Assembly: GCA_030147905.1 (NCBI GenBank)
Contig: JASBUM010000696.1
Coordinates: 1 to 5,104, forward strand
Source: Acidimangrovimonas sp.
Lineage (GTDB): Bacteria; Pseudomonadota; Alphaproteobacteria; Rhodobacterales; Rhodobacteraceae
Direction of reading: 5' to 3'
Length of the DNA: 5,104 nt
The notes beneath the pieces are model-generated. The model saw only the letters and a program-made list of their open reading frames with translations. It was not told the DNA's origin and did no database searches. Below, in pieces: positions 1 to 5,104 of this stretch; the first letter of the stretch is position 1; each line of letters begins with the position of its first letter. The translations under genes and the position numbers were made by a program.

Positions 1-1106
1 ACGCCCTTTTGCGTCAGCGCCAGAAGGACGCGCTGGCTCATCACCAGGCCCTTGAACTTGTGCATGTTGGCCAGCATCGTCTCGGGGTAGACCACCAGCT
101 TGTCGATCACCCCGGCCAGACGGTTGAGCGCGAAGTCGAGCGTCACGGTGGCGTCCGGGCCGATGCCGCGTTCGACCGAGCTGTGGGAGATATCGCGTTC
201 GTGCCACAGCGCGACATTCTCGAGCGCCGGGATCACCGCCGCGCGCACCAGCCGCGCCAGCCCGGTGAGGTTCTCGCTCAGCACCGGGTTGCGCTTGTGC
301 GGCATCGCGCTCGAGCCTTTCTGGCCGGGGCTGAAGAACTCCTCGGCCTCGAGCACTTCGGTGCGCTGCATGTGGCGAATCTCGATCGCGATGTTCTCGA
401 TCGAACTGGCGATCACCCCGAGCGTGGCGAAGAACATCGCATGGCGGTCGCGCGGGATCACCTGGGTCGAGATCGGCTCGGGCTTCAGGCCCATCCGGGC
501 GCAGACATGTTCCTCGACGCGCGGGTCGATATTGGCGAAGGTGCCAACCGCGCCCGAGATCGCGCCGGTGGCGATTTCGGCCCGCGCCGCCTGCAGCCGA
601 TCGCGGTTGCGCGCCATCTCGGCGTAGAAGCGGGCGAAAGTCAGCCCCATGGTCGTGGGTTCGGCATGGATGCCGTGGCTGCGGCCGATGCGCAGCGTGT
701 CCTTGTGTTCATGGGCCCGCCTCTTGAGCGCCGCCAGCACCCGGTCGAGATCGGCCAGAAGGATATCGGCCGCGCGGGCGAGCTGGACGTTGAAGGCGGT
801 GTCGAGCACATCCGACGAGGTCATCCCCTGATGGACGAAGCGGGCCTCTTCGGCACCGATATGTTCGGCCAGATGGGTCAGAAAGGCGATCACGTCATGT
901 TTGGTCACCGCCTCGATCTCGTCGATCCGGGCGACGTCGAATTCGACGTCGCGGGCGCGCCAGACGGCCGCGGCGTTCTCCTTGGGGATGACGCCGAGCG
1001 CGGCCTGTGCGTCGCAGGCATGGGCCTCGATCTCGTACCAGATGCGGAACTTGGTCTCGGGCGACCAGATGGCGACCATTTCGGGACGGGAATAACGCGG
1101 GATCAT
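1..1106 (-). CDS. purB: Adenylosuccinate lyase PurB (3' end outside window)
   Basis: Adenylosuccinate lyase acts twice in cytoplasmic purine synthesis: it releases fumarate from SAICAR to give AICAR, and from adenylosuccinate to give AMP. Reading the minus strand from ATG at 1106 gives 368 uninterrupted codons to the window edge; the family is usually about 430-435 residues, so roughly 65 are missing. The N-terminus [10 protein letters not shown] is typical. The following blocks are visible: QGMTSSDV at residues 93-100, [10 protein letters not shown] at 141-150 (the active-site histidine region) and [11 protein letters not shown] at 264-274, which is the fumarate lyase superfamily signature with the catalytic serine loop. 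[13 protein letters not shown] at 301-313 is also family-typical. I see no strong Shine-Dalgarno before the ATG, so the start rests on the conserved N-terminus. The gene is divergent from the DUF6314 gene, with a candidate promoter at 1167-1195. No frameshift or missing key residue is seen in the visible part. Confidence 0.97.
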   Translation of the reverse strand, partial: MIPRYSRPEMVAIWSPETKFRIWYEIEAHACDAQAALGVIPKENAAAVWRARDVEFDVARIDEIEAVTKHDVIAFLTHLAEHIGAEEARFVHQGMTSSDVLDTAFNVQLARAADILLADLDRVLAALKRRAHEHKDTLRIGRSHGIHAEPTTMGLTFARFYAEMARNRDRLQAARAEIATGAISGAVGTFANIDPRVEEHVCARMGLKPEPISTQVIPRDRHAMFFATLGVIASSIENIAIEIRHMQRTEVLEAEEFFSPGQKGSSAMPHKRNPVLSENLTGLARLVRAAVIPALENVALWHERDISHSSVERGIGPDATVTLDFALNRLAGVIDKLVVYPETMLANMHKFKGLVMSQRVLLALTQKG

Positions 1107-1147
1107 CGGCGGGCCTGGCTTTGGGGCTGGAAAGGGCGTCGCCGGGT

Positions 1148-1176
1148 TTGCGGCCCGGCGCGCGCATATCTAGACT
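1148..1176 (+). promoter_or_regulatory. Candidate promoter for the DUF6314 gene
   Basis: On the plus strand TTGCGG (1148-1153) is followed after 17 bp by TAGACT (1171-1176). The -10 matches at four of six positions, while the -35 keeps only the TTG. It overlaps the candidate purB promoter on the other strand and would give a leader of about 190 nt. A second possible -35, TTGACT at 1259-1264, has no good -10 partner. Confidence 0.25.
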
Positions 1177-1195
1177 GGGTGCGCCGGAGGGGCAA
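1167..1195 (-). promoter_or_regulatory. Candidate sigma-70 promoter for purB
   Basis: On the minus strand TTGCCC (1195-1190) is separated by exactly 17 bp from TAGATA (1172-1167). The -35 matches the consensus at four of six positions, the -10 at three of six. It lies in the only A/T-containing patch of a GC-rich gap, and a start near 1160 would leave a leader of about 55 nt before purB. Assignment is by eye and the -10 is weak. Confidence 0.35.
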
Positions 1196-1322
1196 GCCGA
1201 AGGGGCGGGGCCGTGCGGCCGAAGCAACCCGGCGGCCGGAACTTGACCGGTCGGGGATTTGACTGGCGCGGGCTGCGGGACGATGCCGCGCGCGTTTGGC
1301 CGAATGGGCTTGGGCCGGCAGG

Positions 1323-1348
1323 GGCGGGCATCGAAGGCGGGCATCGAA
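1323..1348 (+). repeat. 13-bp perfect tandem repeat, two copies
   Basis: GGCGGGCATCGAA occurs at 1323-1335 and again immediately at 1336-1348 with no mismatch. A shortened copy, GGCGGGCAT, recurs at 1366-1374 and overlaps the candidate start codons of the DUF6314 gene. The repeat lies upstream of the conserved part of that protein, so it is probably untranslated leader. Confidence 0.8.
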
Positions 1349-1372
1349 AGCCGGGGACAGGGGATGGCGGGC

Positions 1373-1837
1373 ATGGGCATCGCAAAGACGGAACGGACCG
1401 GGCCGATGGCAGGGCTTGCGCGCTTCGCCGGGCACTGGCGGATCGCGCGCCGCATCGACGACAGGCGTACGGGCACGGTGGCGTGGTTCTCGGGCACGGC
1501 CGAGCTTGTGCCCGACGGTGCGGATGCGCTCGCCTACAGCGAAAGCGGGCTCATGCGCTTGGGGGCGGGCGGCGCCTTCGCCGCCGGCCGGCGCTATCGC
1601 TGGATCGCGGTGCCGGGCGGCTCGATCGCGGTGCATTTCGCCGACGGGCGTTTCTTCCATGCCTTCGACCCCGCTGCGCCCGCGCCGCAGACGGTGCGTC
1701 ATCCCTGTGCGCCGGATCTTTACGACGGTCTCTACGACCTCGGCGCATGGCCGCGCTGGCGGCTGACATGGGAGGTGCGGGGCCCGCGCAAGGATTACCG
1801 CTCGTCGAGCCGCTTCCTGCCGGCACGCCCGCGCTGA
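1373..1837 (+). CDS. DUF6314 family protein, function unknown
   Basis: I recognise this as a DUF6314 protein, a small family of unknown role that I associate with alphaproteobacteria. From ATG 1373 it has 154 residues. Conserved-looking blocks are FAGHWR (18-23), a YSESG turn (55-59), RRYRW (73-77), FADGRFFHAFD (89-99), HPC (110-112) and GPRKDY (137-142) near the C-terminus. The alternation of aromatic and small residues suggests a compact beta-sheet protein, which is inference only. No signal peptide or membrane segment is visible, so it is probably cytoplasmic. ATG 1373 is preferred because AGGGG at 1359-1363 sits 9 nt upstream; in-frame ATGs at 1364 and 1406 are also possible. The frame extends back to 1259, but those extra residues are low in complexity and lack family motifs. 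The gene stands alone on its strand, divergent from purB and convergent with rlmJ. Confidence 0.8.
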   Translation: MGIAKTERTGPMAGLARFAGHWRIARRIDDRRTGTVAWFSGTAELVPDGADALAYSESGLMRLGAGGAFAAGRRYRWIAVPGGSIAVHFADGRFFHAFDPAAPAPQTVRHPCAPDLYDGLYDLGAWPRWRLTWEVRGPRKDYRSSSRFLPARPR

Positions 1838-1851
1838 GCCGCCCGCGCTGA
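1826..1851 (+). repeat. 14-bp duplication at the DUF6314 stop codon
   Basis: CGCCCGCGCTGA occurs at 1826-1837 and again at 1840-1851, so the last codons and the TGA stop of the DUF6314 gene are copied 14 bp downstream. The second copy is out of frame with the gene and looks like a small slippage duplication. Confidence 0.7.
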
Positions 1852-1925
1852 AGACGGCCGCAAGAGGCCCGCGCGCGCCGGTGATGGCCGGGTCCCGCCT
1901 GAAGGCCGCGCAGATGGCCGCGGCC

Positions 1926-1958
1926 GCCCGAGGGCCGGACGGCTCAGGCCGGCCGGGC
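1926..1958. terminator. GC-rich stem between convergent genes, possible terminator
   Basis: GCCCG (1926-1930) pairs with CGGGC (1954-1958), and GCCGG (1934-1938) pairs with CCGGC (1949-1953). A 3-nt bulge interrupts the left arm and the loop is 10 nt. The stem begins just past the rlmJ stop on one strand and about 90 nt past the DUF6314 stop on the other, which suits a shared terminator. There is no T-run on either side, so it is not a classical intrinsic terminator. Confidence 0.3.
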
Positions 1959-1961
1959 GGT

Positions 1962-2756
1962 TCAGGCGGCGGCCGCCTCCAGTGCCGCGCCCAGCCGCGC
2001 GGCCTCCTGGGCAAGGCCCCATGGCGGGTTGACGACAAAGAGCCCCGATCCCACCATGCCGTGCCCCTCGCGGGCGGGGGCAAAGCGGATCTCGTGACGA
2101 AGCGCGTCCGGGCCGTGGCGGGCCTCGAGCCGGGTGAGCATGGCTTCGTGCCGCGGCTGCGCCAGCAACGGATACCACAGCATGATGATGCCCACGTTCC
2201 ACTTGCGGCTGATCTGCGCGATCCACGCGGGCAGCGCGGCGTAGTCATCCTTCAACTCGTAGCTCGGATCGATCAGCAGCAGCCCGCGGCGCGGCACCGG
2301 CGGGCATAGCGCCTGCGCCATCTCCAGCCCGTCGATCCGGCGGCAGGCCGCGCCGGGATGATCGGTCAGCGCCTGCGCAAGGATCGCGTATTCGCCCGGA
2401 TGCAGTTCGGCCAGGTGGAGGCTGTCGCCGGGGCGCAGCATCTGCGCGGCGATCAGCGGCGAGCCGGGATAGGCGTCGGGGCCGTGCCGGTCGCGAAATT
2501 GCGCAAGTGTCCGGGGATAGGGGTGCCCCTCGGGAAAAAGTCGCGCGCGCTCGGCCCAGGCGATGCCGCGCGCGGCCTCGCCGGTGCGCAGCGCCTCGGG
2601 CGCGGACAGGTCGTAGAGGCCGCGCCCGGAATGGGTTTCGATGTAGCTGAGCGGCTTGTCCTTGCGCAGCAGGTAATCCAGCGTCCAGGCCAGCAGCCCG
2701 TGCTTGTGGACATCGGCCATGTTCCCGGCGTGGTAGAGGTGCTGATACGAAAGCAT
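1962..2756 (-). CDS. rlmJ: 23S rRNA (adenine(2030)-N6)-methyltransferase RlmJ
   Basis: RlmJ uses S-adenosylmethionine to methylate N6 of A2030 in 23S rRNA, acting on rRNA in the cytoplasm. The 264-residue product is close to the E. coli enzyme in length (about 280). Its start, MLSYQHLYHAGNMADVHKH, matches the diagnostic RlmJ N-terminus. Further family blocks are THSGRGLYDL (41-50, the SAM-binding region), AYPGSPLIA (95-103), LAELHPGEY (115-123), the catalytic motif IDPSYELKDDY (162-172) and VNPPW (242-246). The catalytic motif reads DPSY where E. coli has DPPY; the aspartate and tyrosine are kept, so activity is expected. ATG 2756 is chosen over an upstream ATG at 2810 because the conserved N-terminus begins there and GGAG lies 5 nt upstream (2762-2765). 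The gene follows clc on the same strand after 126 bp. Confidence 0.95.
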   Translation of the reverse strand: MLSYQHLYHAGNMADVHKHGLLAWTLDYLLRKDKPLSYIETHSGRGLYDLSAPEALRTGEAARGIAWAERARLFPEGHPYPRTLAQFRDRHGPDAYPGSPLIAAQMLRPGDSLHLAELHPGEYAILAQALTDHPGAACRRIDGLEMAQALCPPVPRRGLLLIDPSYELKDDYAALPAWIAQISRKWNVGIIMLWYPLLAQPRHEAMLTRLEARHGPDALRHEIRFAPAREGHGMVGSGLFVVNPPWGLAQEAARLGAALEAAAA

Positions 2757-2781
2757 GCCGGCTCCGTTTCCGTCGGCGGCC

Positions 2782-2800
2782 GGGGCGCCGCGTGCGCCCC
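2782..2800. other. Short GC-rich hairpin in the clc-rlmJ gap
   Basis: GGGGCGC (2782-2788) and GCGCCCC (2794-2800) form a perfect 7-bp stem with a 5-nt loop, between the end of clc and the rlmJ ribosome binding site. No T-run follows on the minus strand. A TTGACG hexamer (2810-2805, minus) next to it resembles a -35 box, but the bases 17 bp downstream are CGCCCC, not a -10. Whether it separates the two genes is unknown. Confidence 0.3.
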
Positions 2801-2882
2801 GGGGCGTCAACCCGCGCTGGCGGTCCGCTCCGTCGCCCGCCGCCCGCGCCTGTCCTCCGTTGCCGCCGCTGGTGCCCCGCGG

Positions 2883-4250
2883 TCAGGCGGCGGCGTTGGT
2901 CCCGGTGTTGCCGGCAGCCGATTCCGCCCGCTGCTTGCGCAGCGTGTCGGCGACGTAGTGGCGCGACAGCGCGTGATAAAGCGGATGGGGCGAGATCAGC
3001 CGGCTCATGCCATAGCCCAGCATCGAGGCCACCATGACCGGGATCATGTTGTCGTGGTTGCCCGTCATCTCGACGATGATGACGAAGGCGGTCATCGGCG
3101 CCTGGACCACACCGGCGAAATAGCCCGACATGCCCAGCACCGCCGCAAGGCTCGCGTTCGAGCCGAAGATGACGCCCAGCGTCGACCCGACCCCCGCGCC
3201 CACCGCCAGCGAGGGCGCGAAGAGCCCGCCCGGTATCCCCGAAAGGGTCGAGGCGATCGTGGCGATGAACTTGGCGGCGAAGAAGCTCAGCGGCAGGGTG
3301 CCGCCCTCGACGGCGCTGCGCGCCTGGGCATAGCCCGTGCCGAAGGTCATGCCATTGGTCAGAAGGCCGGTCACAGCAACGATGATCCCGGCAACGGCCG
3401 CGACGACGATGACCCGGGTGGTGGACTGGACCGAACGCCAGCGCCGGATGCGGTTGGTGATCGAAAGCACGCCGCGGCTGAACAATGCGCCCCCGGCGCC
3501 GCCGAGGATGCCGCAGGTGATGACCAGCGGCCAGTCGCCCGGAAAGGCCGCGGTCGCATGGGTGACGCCGAAATAGGTATAGTTGCCGACCAGCGCGACC
3601 GAGGCGATCCCCGAAAGGATCACGGTGGTCAGGACGATTCCATTGGTGCGCGCGCTGTAGCTGCGGCTCATCTCCTCGATCGCGAAGACGACGCCGGCAA
3701 GCGGGGTGTTGAACGCGGCCGCGATCCCCGCCGCCGATCCCGCAAGGATCAGGCCGCGGGCGCGCACCATGCGCCCCATCCGCGCCGCCTGCAGCATCAG
3801 CGAGGCGCCGACCTGCACCGTCGGGCCCTCGCGGCCGATCGAGGCCCCGCAGCCCAGCGCGACGATGGTCATCACCATCTTGCCGATCACCACCTTGAGC
3901 GAGAGATAACCGCCGCGGTCGGGCTCGCCGTGCATGTGGCGCGAGGCGATCACCTGCGGGATCCCGCTGCCCTGCGATCCGGGGAAGTATTTCTCGGCCA
4001 TCCACGCGCAGATCACGAAGCCCACCGGGGTGACGAGAAGCGGCGCATAGACCATCCAGCCCCCGGACTCGAACAGGGCCTGAAAGACCGTCTGGGTATT
4101 GTCGGCGATGCCGGCGAAGGCGGCGCTGATGGCCCCGATCGCCAGTGCGCCGGCCCAGAAAACGAACCGGGCCTTCCAGTGCTTGCTAGAGACGACAAGA
4201 GCCCGCGAACGCCGCATCAACCGGTTTCGCGTTGCTTTATGCGCCACCAT
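2883..4250 (-). CDS. ClC-family chloride transporter, probable Cl-/H+ antiporter
   Basis: This 455-residue inner-membrane protein belongs to the ClC family, which works as a homodimer with one anion pathway per subunit. The family motifs appear in order: GSGIP at 94-98 (Ser95 coordinates the central anion), GREGP at 139-143 (Glu141 is the gating glutamate, equivalent to Glu148 of E. coli ClcA), GGLFAP at 341-346, and Tyr425 in PLYHAL, equivalent to Tyr445. Glu193 in AIEEM lines up with Glu203 of ClcA, the internal proton glutamate. Keeping both glutamates points to 2:1 Cl-/H+ exchange rather than a channel; that is inference from the family. Many hydrophobic segments run from about residue 28 to 420, after a basic N-terminus. 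The short C-terminal tail has no CBS domains. ATG 4250 has AGGGGA 6 nt upstream (4257-4262). Likely roles are acid resistance or anion balance; the sequence does not decide. Confidence 0.95.
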   Translation of the reverse strand: MVAHKATRNRLMRRSRALVVSSKHWKARFVFWAGALAIGAISAAFAGIADNTQTVFQALFESGGWMVYAPLLVTPVGFVICAWMAEKYFPGSQGSGIPQVIASRHMHGEPDRGGYLSLKVVIGKMVMTIVALGCGASIGREGPTVQVGASLMLQAARMGRMVRARGLILAGSAAGIAAAFNTPLAGVVFAIEEMSRSYSARTNGIVLTTVILSGIASVALVGNYTYFGVTHATAAFPGDWPLVITCGILGGAGGALFSRGVLSITNRIRRWRSVQSTTRVIVVAAVAGIIVAVTGLLTNGMTFGTGYAQARSAVEGGTLPLSFFAAKFIATIASTLSGIPGGLFAPSLAVGAGVGSTLGVIFGSNASLAAVLGMSGYFAGVVQAPMTAFVIIVEMTGNHDNMIPVMVASMLGYGMSRLISPHPLYHALSRHYVADTLRKQRAESAAGNTGTNAAA

Positions 4251-4338
4251 CGTGCTTCCCCTGCGATGAGTTTGGTAAGCGGATGCACCCAGATCGCGCT
4301 ATGCGCAACCCCCCTTGTGCCCGCGCGGACACCGCGAC

Positions 4339-4369
4339 GTTATAAAATTGTCTTTCTTGCATATGTTAT
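4339..4369 (-). promoter_or_regulatory. A/T-rich island, possible clc promoter
   Basis: This is the only clearly A/T-rich stretch in the window. On the minus strand it contains TATAAC (4344-4339), five of six matches to a -10 box, which would start a transcript near 4332 and give clc a leader of about 80 nt. No good -35 lies 16-18 bp upstream of it. Because TTATAA (4340-4345) is palindromic, the plus strand also has a TATAAA, likewise without a well-placed -35. Confidence 0.35.
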
Positions 4370-4375
4370 GGCGCC

Positions 4376-4453
4376 GCGGTGCCGGCTCCGGCTAGGGGAG
4401 GCGGCTATGGGAGGCGGCGAGGGGAGGCGGGGCCAGGCGGTACCGGCTCCGGC
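4376..4453 (+). repeat. 17-bp direct repeat flanking three 13-bp G-rich units
   Basis: GCGGTRCCGGCTCCGGC occurs at 4376-4392 (R=G) and 4437-4453 (R=A), 16 of 17 bases identical and 61 bp apart. Between them GGGAGGCGG occurs three times at exact 13-bp spacing (4396, 4409 and 4422), each followed by four variable bases; a fourth partial AGGCGG at 4435 is out of phase. The plus strand is therefore strongly G-rich. No transposase or known element accompanies it. Confidence 0.75.
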
Positions 4454-4503
4454 GGGGCGGGGGCGGCGCCGACGGTGCGGTGGCCGGGGGTTCGGGCCGT
4501 CGC

Positions 4504-4559
4504 CGCCATCGTACGCCATCGTACGCCATCGCCCGCCGCCATCGCCCGCCGTCATCGCC
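4504..4559 (+). repeat. Tandem tract: three 10-bp then two 13-bp units
   Basis: CGCCATCGTA occurs at 4504-4513 and 4514-4523, followed by CGCCATCGCC at 4524-4533. Two 13-bp units then follow, CGCCGCCATCGCC (4534-4546) and CGCCGTCATCGCC (4547-4559). All five share a C(C/G)YCATCG-like core, so the tract looks like a local expansion of one short unit. Confidence 0.75.
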
Positions 4560-4582
4560 CTCGTCGGCCTCATCGCGCGCGC

Positions 4583-4607
4583 GGGCGGCGGGGCGCGGGG
4601 GGCGGGG
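4583..4607 (+). other. Canonical G-quadruplex sequence motif
   Basis: Four guanine runs occur at 4583-4585 (3 G), 4590-4593 (4 G), 4597-4602 (6 G) and 4604-4607 (4 G). The loops are 4, 3 and 1 nt, which fits the usual G3+N1-7 rule. It lies on the coding strand of the downstream mcd gene but upstream of its candidate promoter. Folding in the cell is not shown by sequence alone, and such motifs arise by chance in very GC-rich DNA. Confidence 0.6.
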
Positions 4608-4800
4608 CGCCTGGCGGGCCGCGCCGGGGCCGGGAACCCGCAAGTGCGCGGCAAGGGTTTGTGCGTCGCCCGCCAATCATGCGCTGTCCGGCTGCCCCGG
4701 GCCACTGCCCGCGGCGAAGGCCGGGCGTCCGCCCATGACGCCATCGGCGCGGTTCCGCGCATTCGTGTCCAGGCTTGTTCGCCGCATTGCTCGCGGGTGA

Positions 4801-4829
4801 TTGATCGTGTCACGCCCGGCCTCTAGCAT
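4801..4829 (+). promoter_or_regulatory. Candidate sigma-70 promoter for probable mcd
   Basis: TTGATC (4801-4806) is followed after exactly 17 bp by TAGCAT (4824-4829), each matching the consensus at four of six positions. Transcription would begin near 4836, about 130 nt before the start codon. A GTGA-N9-TCAC inverted repeat (4797-4813) covers the -35 box and could be an operator, although its arms are short. Confidence 0.45.
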
Positions 4830-4954
4830 GGGCGCAAGGGGGCCTGCGTCGCGCGATGCGGGCCCGGCAGCGGGCGACCTGTGCGCTGACGCGCTTGCGG
4901 GGCGACCGAAGGCAATCATGCGCCGCTCCGGCGACGGGGCAGATGTCTGGCGCG

Positions 4955-4961
4955 AAGGAGG
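4955..4961 (+). promoter_or_regulatory. Strong Shine-Dalgarno deciding the mcd start
   Basis: AAGGAGG lies 4 nt before ATG 4966. It favours this start over an in-frame ATG at 4918, which has only AAGG (4909-4912) in front of it and would add 16 residues. Confidence 0.7.
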
Positions 4962-4965
4962 GCAG

Positions 4966-5104
4966 ATGAACCGCCGAGTGACCCTTTGGGGCGATCTGGT
5001 GTCGCGCATCGCGGATGCCGGACGTGTTCTGATGAACGGGACGAGCGCACCCGAGATGGCCGATATGTGCGAAACCCTCCTGACCGGCCGGGGCGAGGCC
5101 ACCG
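4966..5104 (+). CDS. Probable malonyl-CoA decarboxylase, N-terminus only
   Basis: Forty-six codons are visible from ATG 4966 to the window edge. The segment MADMCETLLTGRGEAT (residues 31-46) resembles the start of bacterial malonyl-CoA decarboxylases, where a leucine-rich stretch is followed by an S/T-G-R-G-E-A-S/T-G block. That enzyme converts malonyl-CoA to acetyl-CoA and CO2, and many such proteins are about 400-450 residues long. The catalytic domain lies outside the window, so the call rests on this short N-terminal match alone. In related bacteria this gene often sits next to malonyl-CoA synthetase and a dicarboxylate transporter, which cannot be checked here. The alternative start at 4918 extends the protein by 16 residues that look unlike the family. 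The gene is divergent from clc. Confidence 0.65.
   Translation, partial: MNRRVTLWGDLVSRIADAGRVLMNGTSAPEMADMCETLLTGRGEAT

Larger units (their letters stand above)
4251..4965. other. 715-bp intergenic region with repeats, no credible gene
   Basis: This gap separates the divergent clc and probable mcd genes. From left to right it holds the clc leader, an A/T-rich island (about 4339-4369), a G-rich repeat block (4376-4453), a CGCCATCG-type repeat tract (4504-4559), a G-quadruplex-type motif (4583-4607), a candidate mcd promoter (4801-4829) and a leader of about 130 nt. Open frames exist on both strands but encode low-complexity Arg/Pro/Gly/Ala-rich products without recognisable motifs, and none looks like a real gene. 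Confidence 0.75.

Noticed and set aside
9..1262. 417-codon plus-strand open frame opposite purB
   Set aside because: It is antisense to purB, whose motifs are unambiguous; no recognisable protein is encoded on this strand.
1103..2248. 381-codon minus-strand open frame across DUF6314 and rlmJ
   Set aside because: It covers the opposite strand of DUF6314 and an alternative frame of rlmJ, and the product is compositionally biased without motifs.
2245..4005. 586-codon minus-strand open frame within clc and rlmJ
   Set aside because: It is a frame-shifted reading of the same DNA that encodes ClC and RlmJ, and its product is low-complexity and Arg-rich.
4376..4559. Possible CRISPR array in the repeat-rich gap
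   Set aside because: The repeats are only 9-17 bp, mostly directly adjacent, without unique spacers of regular length, and there are no cas genes.
4340..4813. 157-codon minus-strand open frame in the clc-mcd gap
   Set aside because: The product is dominated by Arg, Pro and Ala and tracks the DNA repeats, with no recognisable domain and no convincing ribosome binding site.
4797..4813. CRP- or FNR-type box at the mcd promoter
   Set aside because: The GTGA/TCAC spacing is 9 bp rather than the 6 of CRP sites, and the right half does not match the FNR ATCAA arm.
2358..4826. 822-codon open frame on the plus strand, antisense to rlmJ and clc
   Set aside because: It is opposite two clearly recognised genes, its product is an Arg/Asp/Gly/His-rich mix without any family motif, and stop-free antisense frames are expected at this GC content.
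4677..5102. 141-codon minus-strand open frame opposite the mcd start
   Set aside because: It is antisense to the probable mcd N-terminus, which has a strong Shine-Dalgarno and a family-like motif; the minus-strand product has neither.

Overview
This 5.1-kb window looks like ordinary chromosomal DNA from a high-GC alphaproteobacterium, most likely a member of the Rhodobacterales/Rhodobacteraceae. The reasons are the very GC-rich sequence, strongly GC-biased third codon positions, a DUF6314 family protein (a family I associate with this group), and the protein sequences themselves. It holds three complete genes and two that run off the ends. I saw no tRNA, rRNA, CRISPR array, insertion sequence or phage gene.

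Layout. (1) Positions 1-1106, minus strand: the first 368 codons of purB (adenylosuccinate lyase); its C-terminus lies outside the window. (2) Positions 1107-1372: a divergent intergenic region with overlapping candidate promoters for purB and the next gene, plus a 13-bp tandem repeat. (3) Positions 1373-1837, plus strand: a small DUF6314 protein of unknown function. (4) Positions 1838-1961: a convergent gap with a GC-rich stem that may end transcription from both sides. (5) Positions 1962-2756, minus strand: rlmJ, the 23S rRNA m6A2030 methyltransferase. (6) Positions 2883-4250, minus strand: a ClC-family chloride transporter, 126 bp upstream of rlmJ and in the same direction. (7) Positions 4251-4965: a 715-bp divergent intergenic region with no credible gene. 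It contains an A/T-rich island near clc, three short-repeat tracts, a G-quadruplex-type motif, and a plausible sigma-70 promoter for the next gene. (8) Positions 4966-5104, plus strand: the first 46 codons of a probable malonyl-CoA decarboxylase.

The genes do not form one pathway. They cover purine synthesis (purB), rRNA modification (rlmJ), anion/proton exchange (clc), malonyl-CoA turnover (probable mcd) and one unknown (DUF6314). Only clc and rlmJ could share a transcript, and their 126-bp gap and rlmJ's own Shine-Dalgarno make that uncertain.

I found no convincing new multi-gene system. The least explained parts are the repeat-rich 715-bp intergenic region and the DUF6314 protein. Several long open frames here, including an 822-codon one antisense to clc and rlmJ, are by-products of high GC content and are rejected.
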